A stretch of 64,000 bases of DNA from Streptomyces sp. CB01249 (lineage in GTDB: Bacteria; Actinomycetota; Actinomycetes; Streptomycetales; Streptomycetaceae), in the NCBI RefSeq assembly GCF_001905735.1, contig NZ_LISW01000001.1:1796411-1860410 (forward strand), written 5' to 3'. Below are positions 16,499 to 25,520 of this stretch, one piece after another (the first letter of the stretch is position 1; each line of letters opens with the position of its first letter). The position numbers and the translations under genes are program-made. The notes below the pieces were generated by a model. It was not told the origin of the DNA. It did not search any database and worked only from the letters and a program-made list of their open reading frames with translations.

Positions 16499-17512
16499 AT
16501 GAGAGCCGCTGTTGTCCGTAGCTTCACCGAGCCGGTGACCGTCGAGGACCGGCCGGTTCCCTCGCCCGCCGGCCATCAGGTCCTCGTGCGGATGGAGGCC
16601 TCCGGGCTGTGCCACACGGACATCCACGCGGCGCACGGCGACTGGCCGGTCAAGCCGTCGCCGCCCTTCGTCCCGGGCCACGAGGGCATCGGCATCGTGG
16701 AGGCGACCGGCGACCAGGTCGCCCACCTCGCCGTGGGGGACCGGGTGGCCATTCCGTGGCTCGGCGAGGCGTGCGGACACTGCGACCACTGCGTGTCCGG
16801 CTGGGAGACGCTCTGCCTCCAGCAGCAGAACAGCGGCTACTCGGTCGACGGCAGCCACGCCGAGTACGCCCTAGCCCACGGGACCTACGTGGTACCCGTG
16901 CCCGACGGCATCGACCCGCTGGACGCGGCACCGCTGACCTGCGCGGGCGTCACGACGTACAAGGCCGTCAAGCTCTCCGGCGCGCGCCCCGGCACCCGGG
17001 TGCTCGTCTCCGGCATCGGCGGACTGGGGCATCTGGCCCTGCAGTACGCCCGGATCTTCGGCGCCGAGACCATCGCGGTCGACGTCACCGACGAGAAGCT
17101 GGCCCTTGCCGGGGAGCTGGGCGCGGACCACGTCATCGACGCGCGCGTGCAGGACGTGGCCGAGGAGACGCAGCGGCTCGGGGGCGCCGACGCGGCCGTC
17201 TCCCTGGCGGTGAGCAACGCGTCGTTCGAGGCCGCGTACGCCTCACTGCGGCGCGGCGGCACGCTGGTGCTCGTGGCCCTGCCCGCGGAGGGCAAGCTGG
17301 AGATCCCGGTCTTCGACACCGTGCTCAACGGCACGAAGATCGTCGGATCGATCGTGGGCACCCGGCAGGACCTGGCCGAGGTCTTCCGCCTGCACAGCCT
17401 GGGCCGCACCCGCGTGGTGCGCGAGACCCGGGACCTGGCCGACATCAACGCCTCGATCGAGGAGGTGCTGGAGGGCAAGGTGCCCGGCCGCCTCGTCTTC
17501 GACATGACCTGA
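16499..17512 (+). CDS. zinc-dependent alcohol dehydrogenase (AdhP type)
   Basis: A 337-aa medium-chain dehydrogenase. Catalytic zinc ligands are Cys38, His61-Glu62 and Cys148. The structural zinc lobe has Cys92, Cys95, Cys98 and Cys106. The NAD-binding motif is GIGGLG near residue 173. These features match AdhP-type ethanol/propanol dehydrogenases that interconvert primary alcohols and aldehydes. ATG at 16499 has GGAGGAG upstream. It is divergent from yhfZ, but nothing in its promoter resembles the yhf element, so a link to that pathway is not supported. Confidence 0.88.
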   Translation: MRAAVVRSFTEPVTVEDRPVPSPAGHQVLVRMEASGLCHTDIHAAHGDWPVKPSPPFVPGHEGIGIVEATGDQVAHLAVGDRVAIPWLGEACGHCDHCVSGWETLCLQQQNSGYSVDGSHAEYALAHGTYVVPVPDGIDPLDAAPLTCAGVTTYKAVKLSGARPGTRVLVSGIGGLGHLALQYARIFGAETIAVDVTDEKLALAGELGADHVIDARVQDVAEETQRLGGADAAVSLAVSNASFEAAYASLRRGGTLVLVALPAEGKLEIPVFDTVLNGTKIVGSIVGTRQDLAEVFRLHSLGRTRVVRETRDLADINASIEEVLEGKVPGRLVFDMT

Positions 17513-17531
17513 GGGAGCGCCGGACTCGCCC

Positions 17532-17562
17532 TTGACCTCAATCGGACTTGAGCTTCTACGTT
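17532..17562 (+). promoter_or_regulatory. MerR/SoxR-type promoter with 19-bp spacer
   Basis: TTGACC (17532-17537) and TACGTT (17557-17562) are 19 bases apart, and the spacer holds a CTCAA-n6-TTGAG dyad. This is the geometry of promoters activated by MerR-family proteins such as SoxR, whose box has the same CTCAA/TTGAG arms. It drives the MarR-like gene at 17595. No MerR gene is adjacent, so the activator would act in trans. Confidence 0.55.
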
Positions 17563-17594
17563 GGCCGTGTTCCGTTGATCACGAGGAGGGGCAC

Positions 17595-18059
17595 ATGAGC
17601 GCGACGCTCAAGGAGTACTCACAGCAGGAGTTGGCGGCTCAGCCCATCGGGGCGTGGGCCGGCGTGGCGGCCCGGCTGGTGGTCGGGGCCCTGCGGGAGC
17701 AGTTGGCGGTGGAGCACCTGACCCAGCCGCACTGGTGGACGCTCAACCACGTGGCCGGGGAACCGGGCAGCTGGAACCGTGCGACGCTGACCGAGCGGCT
17801 GACGAAGTGGGACGACCTCGGGACCGACTTCGACGCTGTCTTCGACGACCTCGTCGACCGCGGCTGGCTGACGGAGAACGCGGGACTCATGACGTTGACC
17901 GAGGCGGGGGAGGAAGGGCGGCTCCGGGCAAGGGAGCGCAACCTCCGCGTCCATCGACAGGTGCACGAAGGCGTCGACACCGCCGACTTCGCGACCACCA
18001 TCGACGTTCTGCGCCGCATGGTCGCCAACCTCGGCGGTGAGGGCAACTTGCCCGACTGA
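17595..18059 (+). CDS. MarR-like winged-helix protein
   Basis: A 154-aa protein. An all-helical N-terminus is followed by a winged helix (SWNRATLTERLTKWDD, LVDRGWLTEN, then TLTEAGEEGRL) in the manner of MarR proteins. The first helix of the DNA-binding domain is less typical, with Trp-rich HWWTLNHVAGEPG, a pattern common in Streptomyces MarR-like proteins of unknown target. ATG at 17595 has GAGGAGG upstream. The promoter has SoxR/MerR-like geometry, suggesting induction by redox-active or drug-like molecules. Confidence 0.7.
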   Translation: MSATLKEYSQQELAAQPIGAWAGVAARLVVGALREQLAVEHLTQPHWWTLNHVAGEPGSWNRATLTERLTKWDDLGTDFDAVFDDLVDRGWLTENAGLMTLTEAGEEGRLRARERNLRVHRQVHEGVDTADFATTIDVLRRMVANLGGEGNLPD

Positions 18060-18128
18060 CGGAGGGCGCTGCTCCCGCAGCCCCCGCACGTCGGCCGTCG
18101 CCGTCCCGCCTCCGGCAGGGGCGTACGC

Positions 18129-18165
18129 GCTGCCGCCCCGATGCCCGCAGCACCGGGGCGGCAGC
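18129..18165. terminator. bidirectional terminator hairpin
   Basis: Perfect 12-bp arms (18129-18140 and 18154-18165) around a 13-base loop, located between the convergent MarR-like gene and the GH38 gene. No U-tract, as is common in Streptomyces. Confidence 0.6.
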
Positions 18166-18180
18166 CCTCGCATCCCGGCG

Positions 18181-21100
18181 TCAGCCGCGCGTCAGACGCA
18201 GCGTCACCAGCTCGAACGGGCGCAGCGACAACCGCACGCCCTCGCCGTCGCTCTCGGGCACCGGGGCATCGGTCAGCGGCCGCTCCAACAGGTCGGTCGC
18301 CACGACGCCCGCGGCCCGGAAGCCGGTGGCCAGGTTCACCTTCGCGCGGCCGCCCGTCGACTCGTAGAGCCGCACGACGACGTCGCCGCTCCCGTCGTCC
18401 GCCAGCTTGACCGCGCTGACCACGACCGCGTCGTTGTCGACACCCACCAGCGGGGCCACCTCGCGCTCACCGGTGACCCGGCGCTCCGGCAGGTTCACAC
18501 GGAATCCCTCGCGGACCGCGTCGCCGATCGCCGCTCCGGGCACCAGTGCGTGCCGGAAGCGGTGCACGCCCTGGTCGGTCTCCGGGTCGGGGAAGCGCGG
18601 CGCGCGCAGCAGCGAGACCCGCACGGTGGTCGTCGTCCCCGCGTCCGCGTCCCGGACGGTGCGCGTGACGTCGTGGCCGTACGTCGAGTCGTTGACGAGG
18701 GCGACGCCCCAGCCCGGCTCCTCCAGGTGCACGAAGCGGTGGTTGCACGCCTCGAACTTGGCCGCCTCCCAGCTGGTGTTCGTGTGGGTGGGCCGGTAGA
18801 AGTGCCCGAACTGGGTCTCGGAGGCGTACCGCTCGGCGTGCACGTCCAGCGGGAACGCGGCCTTCAGGAACTTCTCCGTCTCGTGCCAGTCGACCTCCGT
18901 GTCGATGTCGAGCCGCTTGGCGCCCGGCTCCAGGGTGAGCAGCTGGGTCACCTTCGATGCCCCGAAGCTGCGGACGATCCGCACGCCGTTCTCCATCGGG
19001 GCCAGTTCGTCCACGTCCGTCAGGTCCGTGACGGTGTTGCGGTAGAACGCGTCGACGTCCCACGCGTCCCACATGTTCGGGAAGTCGGGGTGGATCTGAA
19101 GCAGGTTCGCGGCCGCGCCCGGCGCCACGGTCTCGCGGTCCGCGGCGATGTCGTACGCCGAGACGACGAGGCCCCGGCCGTCGATCTCCACCCGGAGCAG
19201 GCCGTTGTCGAGCACATGGCCGCCGCCCTCGCGCGGGGCGGCAGGGGTGGTCCCGTCCGTCGCGGCGACGGCCGCCGCTCCGGCGGGAACGCCGCCGCGG
19301 GAGTGCGGCGCGGCGTTGAACACGAGGGCGCGTCCGCCCGCCGGGTCACCGGCGAGCGCGCGCTGCGCGGCGTCGATGATGCCGCGCAGCTCCTCGGCGA
19401 CGGCCGCGTACGTCTTCTCGGCCTCGCGGTGCACCCAGGCGATCGAGGAGCCCGGCAGGATGTCGTGGAACTGGTGCAGCAGCACCGTCTTCCAGATCCG
19501 GTCCAGCTGCTCGTACGGGTAGGCGAAGCCGGTTCGCACAGCGGCGGTGGCGGCCCACAGTTCGGCCTCGCGGAGCAGGTGCTCACTGCGACGGTTGCCC
19601 TGCTTCGTCTTCGCCTGACTGGTGAGCGTGGCGCGGTGCAGCTCGAGGTAGAGCTCGCCGACCCAGACCGGAGGGTTGGTGTACTCGGCCTCGGCCTTGG
19701 TGAAGAAGTCCGCGGGGGTCTCCCACGTCACCGTCGCCGAGCCCTCCAGGCTCCGCAGCCGGGCGGCCTTGGCGATCATCTCGCGGGTGGTGCCACCGCC
19801 CCCGTCACCCCAGCCGGTCGGCGCCAGCGAGTGCTGCGCGACGCCCTTGTCCTTGAAGTTCGTCGCCGCGTGGGCGATCTCGCTGCCCTTCATCGAGCAG
19901 TTGTACGTGTCGACGGGCGGGAAGTGCGTGAAGATCCGGGTGCCGTCGATGCCCTCCCAGTTGAAGGTGTGATGCGGGAACTTGTTGGTCTGGCTCCACG
20001 AGATCTTCTGTGTGAGCAGCCACTTCGAGCCCGCGGCCTTGATGATCTGGGGCAGCCCGGCCGCGAATCCGAAGGTGTCGGGCAGCCAGGCCTCGTCGTT
20101 CTCGATGCCGAACTCGTCGAGGAAGAACCGCTTGCCGTGCACGAACTGCCGGGCCATCGCCTCGGAGCCCGGCATGTTGGTGTCGGACTCGACCCACATG
20201 CCGCCCGACGGCACGAACCGGCCCTCCGCGACGGCGGCCTTGACCTTCGCGTAGACCTCGGGGCGGTGCTCCTTGATCCAGGCGAACTGCTGGGCCTGCG
20301 ACATCGCGAAGACGAAGTCCGGCTCGTCCTCCAGGAGCGCGGTCATGTTCGACGTCGTACGGGCCACCTTGCGGACCGTCTCGCGCAGCGGCCACAGCCA
20401 GGCGGAGTCGATGTGCGCGTGGCCGACCGCGCTGATGCGGTGGGCGGAGGGCGCGGCGGGCGTCGCGAGGACGTCGGCCAGCTCCGCGCGGGCGGCGGCC
20501 GCCGTGCCGCCCACGTCCTGGAGGTCGACCGCGTCCAGCGCCCGGCCGACGGCGCGCAGGAGGTCCCAGCGGCGGGCGCCCTCCACGGGCAGCTCCTGCA
20601 TCAGCTCGCCCAGCACCTCCAGGTCCTGGACCAGATTCCACACGTCCTCGTCGAAGACGGCGAGGTCCATCCGGGCCAGCGTGTACTGCGGCTCGCTGCC
20701 GGCGGTCTCCTTGTCACCCAGCTGCGTGGGCAGGAAGGGGTGGTAGTCGAGGATCACCGGGTTGGACGCCGCCTCGACGTGCAGCAGCACCTCCTCGCCG
20801 CCCGCCACCGGGGCGCCCACCCGCACCCACTGGTTGCGCGGGTTGAGGCCCTTCACCGGGGTGCCGTCGGGGCGGTAGACCAGGCCCTCGCACTGGAAGC
20901 CCGGCATGTTCTCGTCGAAGCCGAGGTCGAGCAGCGCCTCCACGGTCCGGCCCGCCCACGCCTCCGGCACCGTGCCGGAGACCTTGAACCAGGAGGTGCC
21001 CCACGGAGCGCCCCACCGGTCGCCGACCGCGATCGGCTCGGTGGGCCCGGCCAGGCCCTCGGCGACGGGGACGGGCTCGCCCGGCGCGTTCCAGACGGCG

Positions 21101-21198
21101 ACGTCCAGCGGGACGGACTCCGGGTATACGGCGGGCCGGATGCGCTCGTCCAGGACGCGCTTGAGACGGGCTTCGACCAGGCTGCGGTCGTCGTGCAT
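18181..21198 (-). CDS. GH38 alpha-mannosidase
   Basis: A 1005-aa glycoside hydrolase family 38 enzyme. HAHIDSAW near residue 258 gives two zinc ligands, and AWLPDTFGF near residue 372 contains the nucleophile Asp. A long beta-sandwich C-terminus follows. There is no signal peptide, so it acts in the cytoplasm on imported mannosides. It is the last gene of the operon that includes an ABC importer, a GH5 enzyme and a GH85 endoglycosidase. Together they fit trimming of alpha-mannose from N-glycan oligosaccharides. ATG at 21198 has GGAG 7 bases upstream. A terminator hairpin lies just past the stop. Confidence 0.92.
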   Translation of the reverse strand: MHDDRSLVEARLKRVLDERIRPAVYPESVPLDVAVWNAPGEPVPVAEGLAGPTEPIAVGDRWGAPWGTSWFKVSGTVPEAWAGRTVEALLDLGFDENMPGFQCEGLVYRPDGTPVKGLNPRNQWVRVGAPVAGGEEVLLHVEAASNPVILDYHPFLPTQLGDKETAGSEPQYTLARMDLAVFDEDVWNLVQDLEVLGELMQELPVEGARRWDLLRAVGRALDAVDLQDVGGTAAAARAELADVLATPAAPSAHRISAVGHAHIDSAWLWPLRETVRKVARTTSNMTALLEDEPDFVFAMSQAQQFAWIKEHRPEVYAKVKAAVAEGRFVPSGGMWVESDTNMPGSEAMARQFVHGKRFFLDEFGIENDEAWLPDTFGFAAGLPQIIKAAGSKWLLTQKISWSQTNKFPHHTFNWEGIDGTRIFTHFPPVDTYNCSMKGSEIAHAATNFKDKGVAQHSLAPTGWGDGGGGTTREMIAKAARLRSLEGSATVTWETPADFFTKAEAEYTNPPVWVGELYLELHRATLTSQAKTKQGNRRSEHLLREAELWAATAAVRTGFAYPYEQLDRIWKTVLLHQFHDILPGSSIAWVHREAEKTYAAVAEELRGIIDAAQRALAGDPAGGRALVFNAAPHSRGGVPAGAAAVAATDGTTPAAPREGGGHVLDNGLLRVEIDGRGLVVSAYDIAADRETVAPGAAANLLQIHPDFPNMWDAWDVDAFYRNTVTDLTDVDELAPMENGVRIVRSFGASKVTQLLTLEPGAKRLDIDTEVDWHETEKFLKAAFPLDVHAERYASETQFGHFYRPTHTNTSWEAAKFEACNHRFVHLEEPGWGVALVNDSTYGHDVTRTVRDADAGTTTTVRVSLLRAPRFPDPETDQGVHRFRHALVPGAAIGDAVREGFRVNLPERRVTGEREVAPLVGVDNDAVVVSAVKLADDGSGDVVVRLYESTGGRAKVNLATGFRAAGVVATDLLERPLTDAPVPESDGEGVRLSLRPFELVTLRLTRG

Positions 21199-21238
21199 GA
21201 GGGGGACTCCGTTGTGAGTGGGTGGGTCGGGTGGGGGG

Positions 21239-23305
21239 TTACCAGCGGTGCGCGGTGGAGGCGCTGCCGGAGGTCGTGTACAGCTCGCCAACTGCCCTGA
21301 CCTGGAAACGAGCGGCTTTCTCGCCCGGTTCCCGGCGCAGGCCGGGCACGAAGAACGCGGTGGAGGCGGTGGCGCCCAGGAAGCGCCGGGTGCCGTCGGG
21401 CAGCACGCGGTGCAGCTCGTAGTGGCGCGGGGTGCCGGGGGAGCGGTGCCAGCGCAGCCGGAGGTCCGTGCCGTCGGCGCCCCGGGACGCTCCGGTGACG
21501 CGCAGTGCGGTCGGCGGGGTGGGCGTCTCGGCCCGGTCCCGTACGGCCACGGCGCCGAGCCGCCAGCGCACCGGACCGGCCGCCGTGAGGCGCACCCCCA
21601 GCGCGTGCACCGTACCGGCCGTACCGGAGAGGGAGTTCAGCCGCAGCGTGGAGGTGGTCCACCCGCTGCCGCCCGTCCGGACTTCGCCCGCCGGAATGTA
21701 CGTGTACGCCACCGGATCGCCCGGCCGGTCCGGCTCGTGCAGGGCGACGGCCAGCTCGACGGTGACCGGGCCCGAACCCGCGTCGGTGCGGTGGGTCAGC
21801 TCCACGACCGTGCGCCGGGACAGCGGCAGCCGGGTGCGATGGAGGTCTACGGTGACCGGGGCGTCGAACTCCCCGGCGACCAGGAGACTGCTGCCCCCGC
21901 GCCAGGCGTCCTCGAAGTCGAAGCCCACGGACGGGCGCGAGCCCTCGGTGCGGACGACCCAGCGGCGACCCGGCAGCCGGTCCTGCACCCCGAGGTGGTT
22001 CCACTCGGCGTCCGAGGCGACCCGGCCGTTCTCGTACCAGCGCAGGCCGTGGCCGGTGTTGAAGGTGGTGGCGAACGGCAGCCGGTTCACCGTCGAGCGG
22101 TCGGCCACGGCCTGCGCGGGCGCGCGCCAGCTGTCCGTGCCGTCCGGCCGGGCCGGGTCCAGGGACCGCCCGGTCCAGAACCGTTGGTCGGCGGCGTGGA
22201 ACTGAGCGGGCGTACGGTCCTCCGGCAGGTGGCCGCGGGTCCACTCCGGCCGGTAGAAGCCGTAGCCGACCGTGTGCGGCCGGTCGGCCGGAATGATCGC
22301 GTCCCAGTCGACGGGCGCGTCCCAGCCCTTGGACTCCACATCCACGCCGGCCCACAGGGCGTACCGGCTGCGTCCGGCGGCCTCGGCGTTCGCGGCGGAG
22401 GAGACGAGCGACGCGGGCGTCCAGCGGAAGTCCACGAACATCGAGTCCGCCTCCCGGAACAGCGCGGTGTTCTCGGAGTTGAGCGCGCCCTGCCAGCCGA
22501 CCTCGCCCTTCACCGTCATCGCGTCGTACCAGGTGATGCGCAGCCCCGCCGCGTCGCTGCGCGCCCGGAGCTCGGTGACGAAGGCGAGCATCTCGGCGCC
22601 GAGCTCGGCGTCCCCGCCCTCGGTCTCGGCGTTGAGGAACCAGCCGTCGAAGCCGTGCGCGACGGCCGCCTCGACCAACTTCGCGGCCAGCGGGAAGCGC
22701 CCGGCCGCGTCCCGCTGCACGAGGTCGCGGGTCCACCGGAGGTCGCCGCCGTGGTGAACGGGCGGCAGGAACACGGTCCCGAGGACGGGCACCCCGTGGC
22801 GGTGGGCCGCGTCCACGACCGGGGCGTTCGGCGCCAGGATCAGGCCCTCACCCGCCGAGCCGCCCCAGAAGACCAGCTCGTCGATGTACGCCCAGTGGTT
22901 CAGGGCGTAGTAGTCGGCGGTGGCCGAGCCCTGCGACGGGTTGCCCGCCGTGTTCCCGAACGCGACCAGCGAGGTGATCCGCGCCTGGTCGGTCCGGGCC
23001 GTGGTGTTGGCCGGGACCGGGGTGAAGCGGTCGGCGAGCGGTACGGACGCGGTGTTGAACGGCAGGTCCGGGTCGGTCTCGGGGCGCCAGGCCTTCAGGC
23101 TGCGCCAGGTGATGCCGTCGCCGGGCGTGCCGGTGGGCAGCGAGTCGGGGAACCAGTACGAGGCGCAGGGCTGATCTGCGACAGGTGCGGCGGCATGGGC
23201 GGTCGTGGCCAGGCCGGGGGTGAGCAGAGCGGCTGCGGTTCCGGCTCCGGCGAGGACCACGGTGCGGCGGCTGGGTGCGGACGGGCGTCGCGGGGACTGG
23301 GTCAT
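21239..23305 (-). CDS. secreted GH85 endo-beta-N-acetylglucosaminidase
   Basis: A 688-aa secreted enzyme. The N-terminus has a twin-arginine signal (SRRTVVLAGAG, cleavage near TAHAAAP at about residue 39). The GH85 catalytic motif GWFLNAETEGG supplies Asn225 and Glu227, the pair used in substrate-assisted cleavage. Beta-sandwich and fibronectin-like regions follow to the C-terminus. GH85 enzymes cut between the two core GlcNAc residues of N-linked glycans, so this protein releases oligosaccharides from glycoproteins outside the cell. It sits between the GH5 and GH38 genes in the importer operon. Confidence 0.9.
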   Translation of the reverse strand: MTQSPRRPSAPSRRTVVLAGAGTAAALLTPGLATTAHAAAPVADQPCASYWFPDSLPTGTPGDGITWRSLKAWRPETDPDLPFNTASVPLADRFTPVPANTTARTDQARITSLVAFGNTAGNPSQGSATADYYALNHWAYIDELVFWGGSAGEGLILAPNAPVVDAAHRHGVPVLGTVFLPPVHHGGDLRWTRDLVQRDAAGRFPLAAKLVEAAVAHGFDGWFLNAETEGGDAELGAEMLAFVTELRARSDAAGLRITWYDAMTVKGEVGWQGALNSENTALFREADSMFVDFRWTPASLVSSAANAEAAGRSRYALWAGVDVESKGWDAPVDWDAIIPADRPHTVGYGFYRPEWTRGHLPEDRTPAQFHAADQRFWTGRSLDPARPDGTDSWRAPAQAVADRSTVNRLPFATTFNTGHGLRWYENGRVASDAEWNHLGVQDRLPGRRWVVRTEGSRPSVGFDFEDAWRGGSSLLVAGEFDAPVTVDLHRTRLPLSRRTVVELTHRTDAGSGPVTVELAVALHEPDRPGDPVAYTYIPAGEVRTGGSGWTTSTLRLNSLSGTAGTVHALGVRLTAAGPVRWRLGAVAVRDRAETPTPPTALRVTGASRGADGTDLRLRWHRSPGTPRHYELHRVLPDGTRRFLGATASTAFFVPGLRREPGEKAARFQVRAVGELYTTSGSASTAHRW

Positions 23306-23359
23306 GGTGTGCTCCGTATCGTGCGGGTTCGATTCCGGTGCGGTGCGGGTGACGCGGGG

Positions 23360-24613
23360 TCAGCTGACCTCTTCGGGCGTGACGACCTTCGTGATGCCAC
23401 GGGCGGCCAGGTGGTCCTGGTCGAAGGCCCTGCTCGCGAGGACGGTGGTGGGGCGGACACCGTCGGCGGTGAGCCGGGCGAACGCCTCGAAGACCGCGCC
23501 GCCGGGGGCGCAGACGGAGCGGCGGGGCGCGGTCTCGTCGTCCCCGGTGTCGACGACGAGGGCCGTGGTCCGGGGCGCGGGGCGGTGGGTGCGGTCGCGC
23601 TGCTCCTGGACGATGCGGGCGATGGTCCGGCCGGCCGGCTTGACCCGGCGGTCGTTGGTCAGCAGCCCGAGGCTGTACTCCAGCTCCGGGAAGTCGGCCA
23701 GCGAGCGCGACACGTCGTGGGAGCACCACCAGGTGACACCCCACACGTCTTCGCAGTCCAGGGCGTTGGCCACGGTCGCCTCGGTGAACGCGGCGGCGTG
23801 CTCGGCGGGGATCAGCGGGGCGGGCGCGCCGACCTCCTGGAGCCAGACCGGCCGGTGCGGGTCGAGCGCCCACGCCTTGGAGAGTTCGATGAGGTAGGCG
23901 GCGTGGTGCTCGGTGGCGGTGCCGGTACGGCCGTGGCGCTGGGCGGTGCCGTTGAAGACCCAGGAGTGCACGGCGGTGACGGCGCCCCTGCGTGCGGCCT
24001 GTGCCGGGGTGAAGGCGTGGTCGTCCTGGTACCAGGCGGCGTCGTACTCGGCGTGCAGGTGGAGCTTGCCGGGCGCCCCCTCCTCGCAGGCCGCCAGCAT
24101 CCGTGTCAGCCAGGCGTCCGCCTGCTCAGGCGTGATGCGGTCGGGGTCGGGGTGCGGGTCGCCGGAGAACTGGTTGATCTCGTTGCCCAGGGTCATCCCG
24201 AGGAAATGCGGCCGGTCGGCGAGAGCTGCGGCAAGGGTGCGCAGGTACTCGGCCTGCCCGGCGAGGACGTCCGGGTCGGTGAAGAGGTTGCGCCGGTGCC
24301 ACGTACCGGTCCAGGCGGGCAGGAAGTCGAAGCTCGACAGGTGGCCCTGGAGCCCGTCCACGTTGACGTCGAGGCCGCGTTCGGCGGCGGCGTCGGCGAG
24401 CTGCACGAGCTGCTCGATGGCGCGCGGGCGGATCAGGGTGCGGTTGGGCTGGAAGAGCGGCCAGAGCGGGAAGACCCGGATGTGGTCGAGGCCGAGGCCG
24501 GCGATCGAGTCCAGGTCGGCGCGTACGGCGTCGAGGTCGAAGTCCAGCCAGTGGTGGAACCAGCCCTGGCTGGGCGTGTAGTTGGCGCCGAAACGCAAGG
24601 GGGAGGTGCTCAT
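23360..24613 (-). CDS. GH5-like exo-beta-mannosidase
   Basis: A 417-aa TIM-barrel hydrolase of clan GH-A. The acid/base is Glu145 in TLGNEINQF and the nucleophile is Glu260 in VWLQEVGAP, spaced as in GH5. It has no signal peptide. The sequence is closest in style to the GH5_18 beta-mannosidases, which split the Man-beta-1,4-GlcNAc product left after N-glycans are opened by a GH85 enzyme and trimmed by alpha-mannosidases. Both of those enzymes are encoded in the next two genes, which strongly supports this activity. Subfamily number is inferred from context. Confidence 0.78.
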   Translation of the reverse strand: MSTSPLRFGANYTPSQGWFHHWLDFDLDAVRADLDSIAGLGLDHIRVFPLWPLFQPNRTLIRPRAIEQLVQLADAAAERGLDVNVDGLQGHLSSFDFLPAWTGTWHRRNLFTDPDVLAGQAEYLRTLAAALADRPHFLGMTLGNEINQFSGDPHPDPDRITPEQADAWLTRMLAACEEGAPGKLHLHAEYDAAWYQDDHAFTPAQAARRGAVTAVHSWVFNGTAQRHGRTGTATEHHAAYLIELSKAWALDPHRPVWLQEVGAPAPLIPAEHAAAFTEATVANALDCEDVWGVTWWCSHDVSRSLADFPELEYSLGLLTNDRRVKPAGRTIARIVQEQRDRTHRPAPRTTALVVDTGDDETAPRRSVCAPGGAVFEAFARLTADGVRPTTVLASRAFDQDHLAARGITKVVTPEEVS

Positions 24614-24659
24614 ACGGAACAGGAGTCCTGGTTCTAGTGGTGCGAGGGGGCGGTCCGGG

Positions 24660-25520
24660 TCAGCCCTTGACGGCGCCTTCGCCGACGCCCCGGAAGAAGA
24701 AGCGCTGCAGCCCCGCGAAGAGGATGATGAGCGGCAGCACGGCGATGATCGTGCCCGCCGCGACGAGCCGTTCGTCGTTGGCGAAGGTGCCGTGCAGGTA
24801 GTTCAGACCGATGGTCAGGGTGAAGTTCTCCGGGTCGCTGAGGACGATCAGCGGCCACAGGAAGTCGTCCCACGAGCCCATGAAGGCGAAGATCGCGACG
24901 ACGGCGAGGGTGCCCTTGACGGAGGGCAGCGCGATCCGAAGGAAGCGCTGCCAGACGTTGGCACCGTCCACGAACGCCGCTTCCTCGATCTCCACGGGGA
25001 GGTTCAGGAACGCGTTGCGCATCAGCAGGACGTTCATCGCGCCGACCGACCCCGGCAGCAGCACACCGAGCAGGGTGTTGTTCAGCCCCAGGTCACGCAT
25101 GGTGGTGAACTGGGCGATGATGATGCCCTCCACGGGTACGAGCATGGCGAGGATGAACGCCAGCGTCGCGGCCCTGCGCCCCCGGTAGCGGAGCCTCGCC
25201 AGGGCGTATCCCGCGAGCGCCGAGCCGACGCAGTTGGTGACCACGTTGGCGGAGGCGACCTTGAGCGAGTTCAGCGCGTAGTCCCAGACCGGGATCGTGT
25301 CGGCGACCCGGCTGTAGTTGTCCAGGGTCGGATCGCTCGGGAAGAACTTCGGCGGGGAGCTGAAGATGTCCTCGTTCGGGCCCTTCAGCGAGGTCGACAG
25401 CTGCCACAGGAACGGCCCGACGGTCAGGGCCAGGACCGCCAGCAGCAGCACGTACCGCAGCACGAGCTGCCAGACGGGGATGCGCCGGCCCTCGGCGTCG
25501 GTGGTCTTCAGGAAGCTCAC
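24660..25520 (-). CDS. sugar ABC transporter permease (MalG/CUT1 type)
   Basis: A 286-aa membrane protein with six predicted membrane helices. The cytoplasmic EAA loop near residue 190 reads EEAAFVDGANVWQRFLRIALP, the contact site for the ATPase. The GTG start at 25520 overlaps the stop of the first permease in a GTGA junction, giving translational coupling. Partner of the adjacent permease and lipoprotein in a CUT1 oligosaccharide importer. No ATPase gene is nearby; a shared MsiK-like ATPase is expected. Confidence 0.9.
   Translation of the reverse strand: MSFLKTTDAEGRRIPVWQLVLRYVLLLAVLALTVGPFLWQLSTSLKGPNEDIFSSPPKFFPSDPTLDNYSRVADTIPVWDYALNSLKVASANVVTNCVGSALAGYALARLRYRGRRAATLAFILAMLVPVEGIIIAQFTTMRDLGLNNTLLGVLLPGSVGAMNVLLMRNAFLNLPVEIEEAAFVDGANVWQRFLRIALPSVKGTLAVVAIFAFMGSWDDFLWPLIVLSDPENFTLTIGLNYLHGTFANDERLVAAGTIIAVLPLIILFAGLQRFFFRGVGEGAVKG

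Noticed and set aside
18037..24637. Very long open frames on the plus strand opposite the GH38, GH85 and GH5 genes
   Set aside because: They are antisense shadows of high-GC genes: low-complexity Arg/Gly/Val-rich translations with no family motif or ribosome binding site, while the minus strand carries full enzyme signatures.
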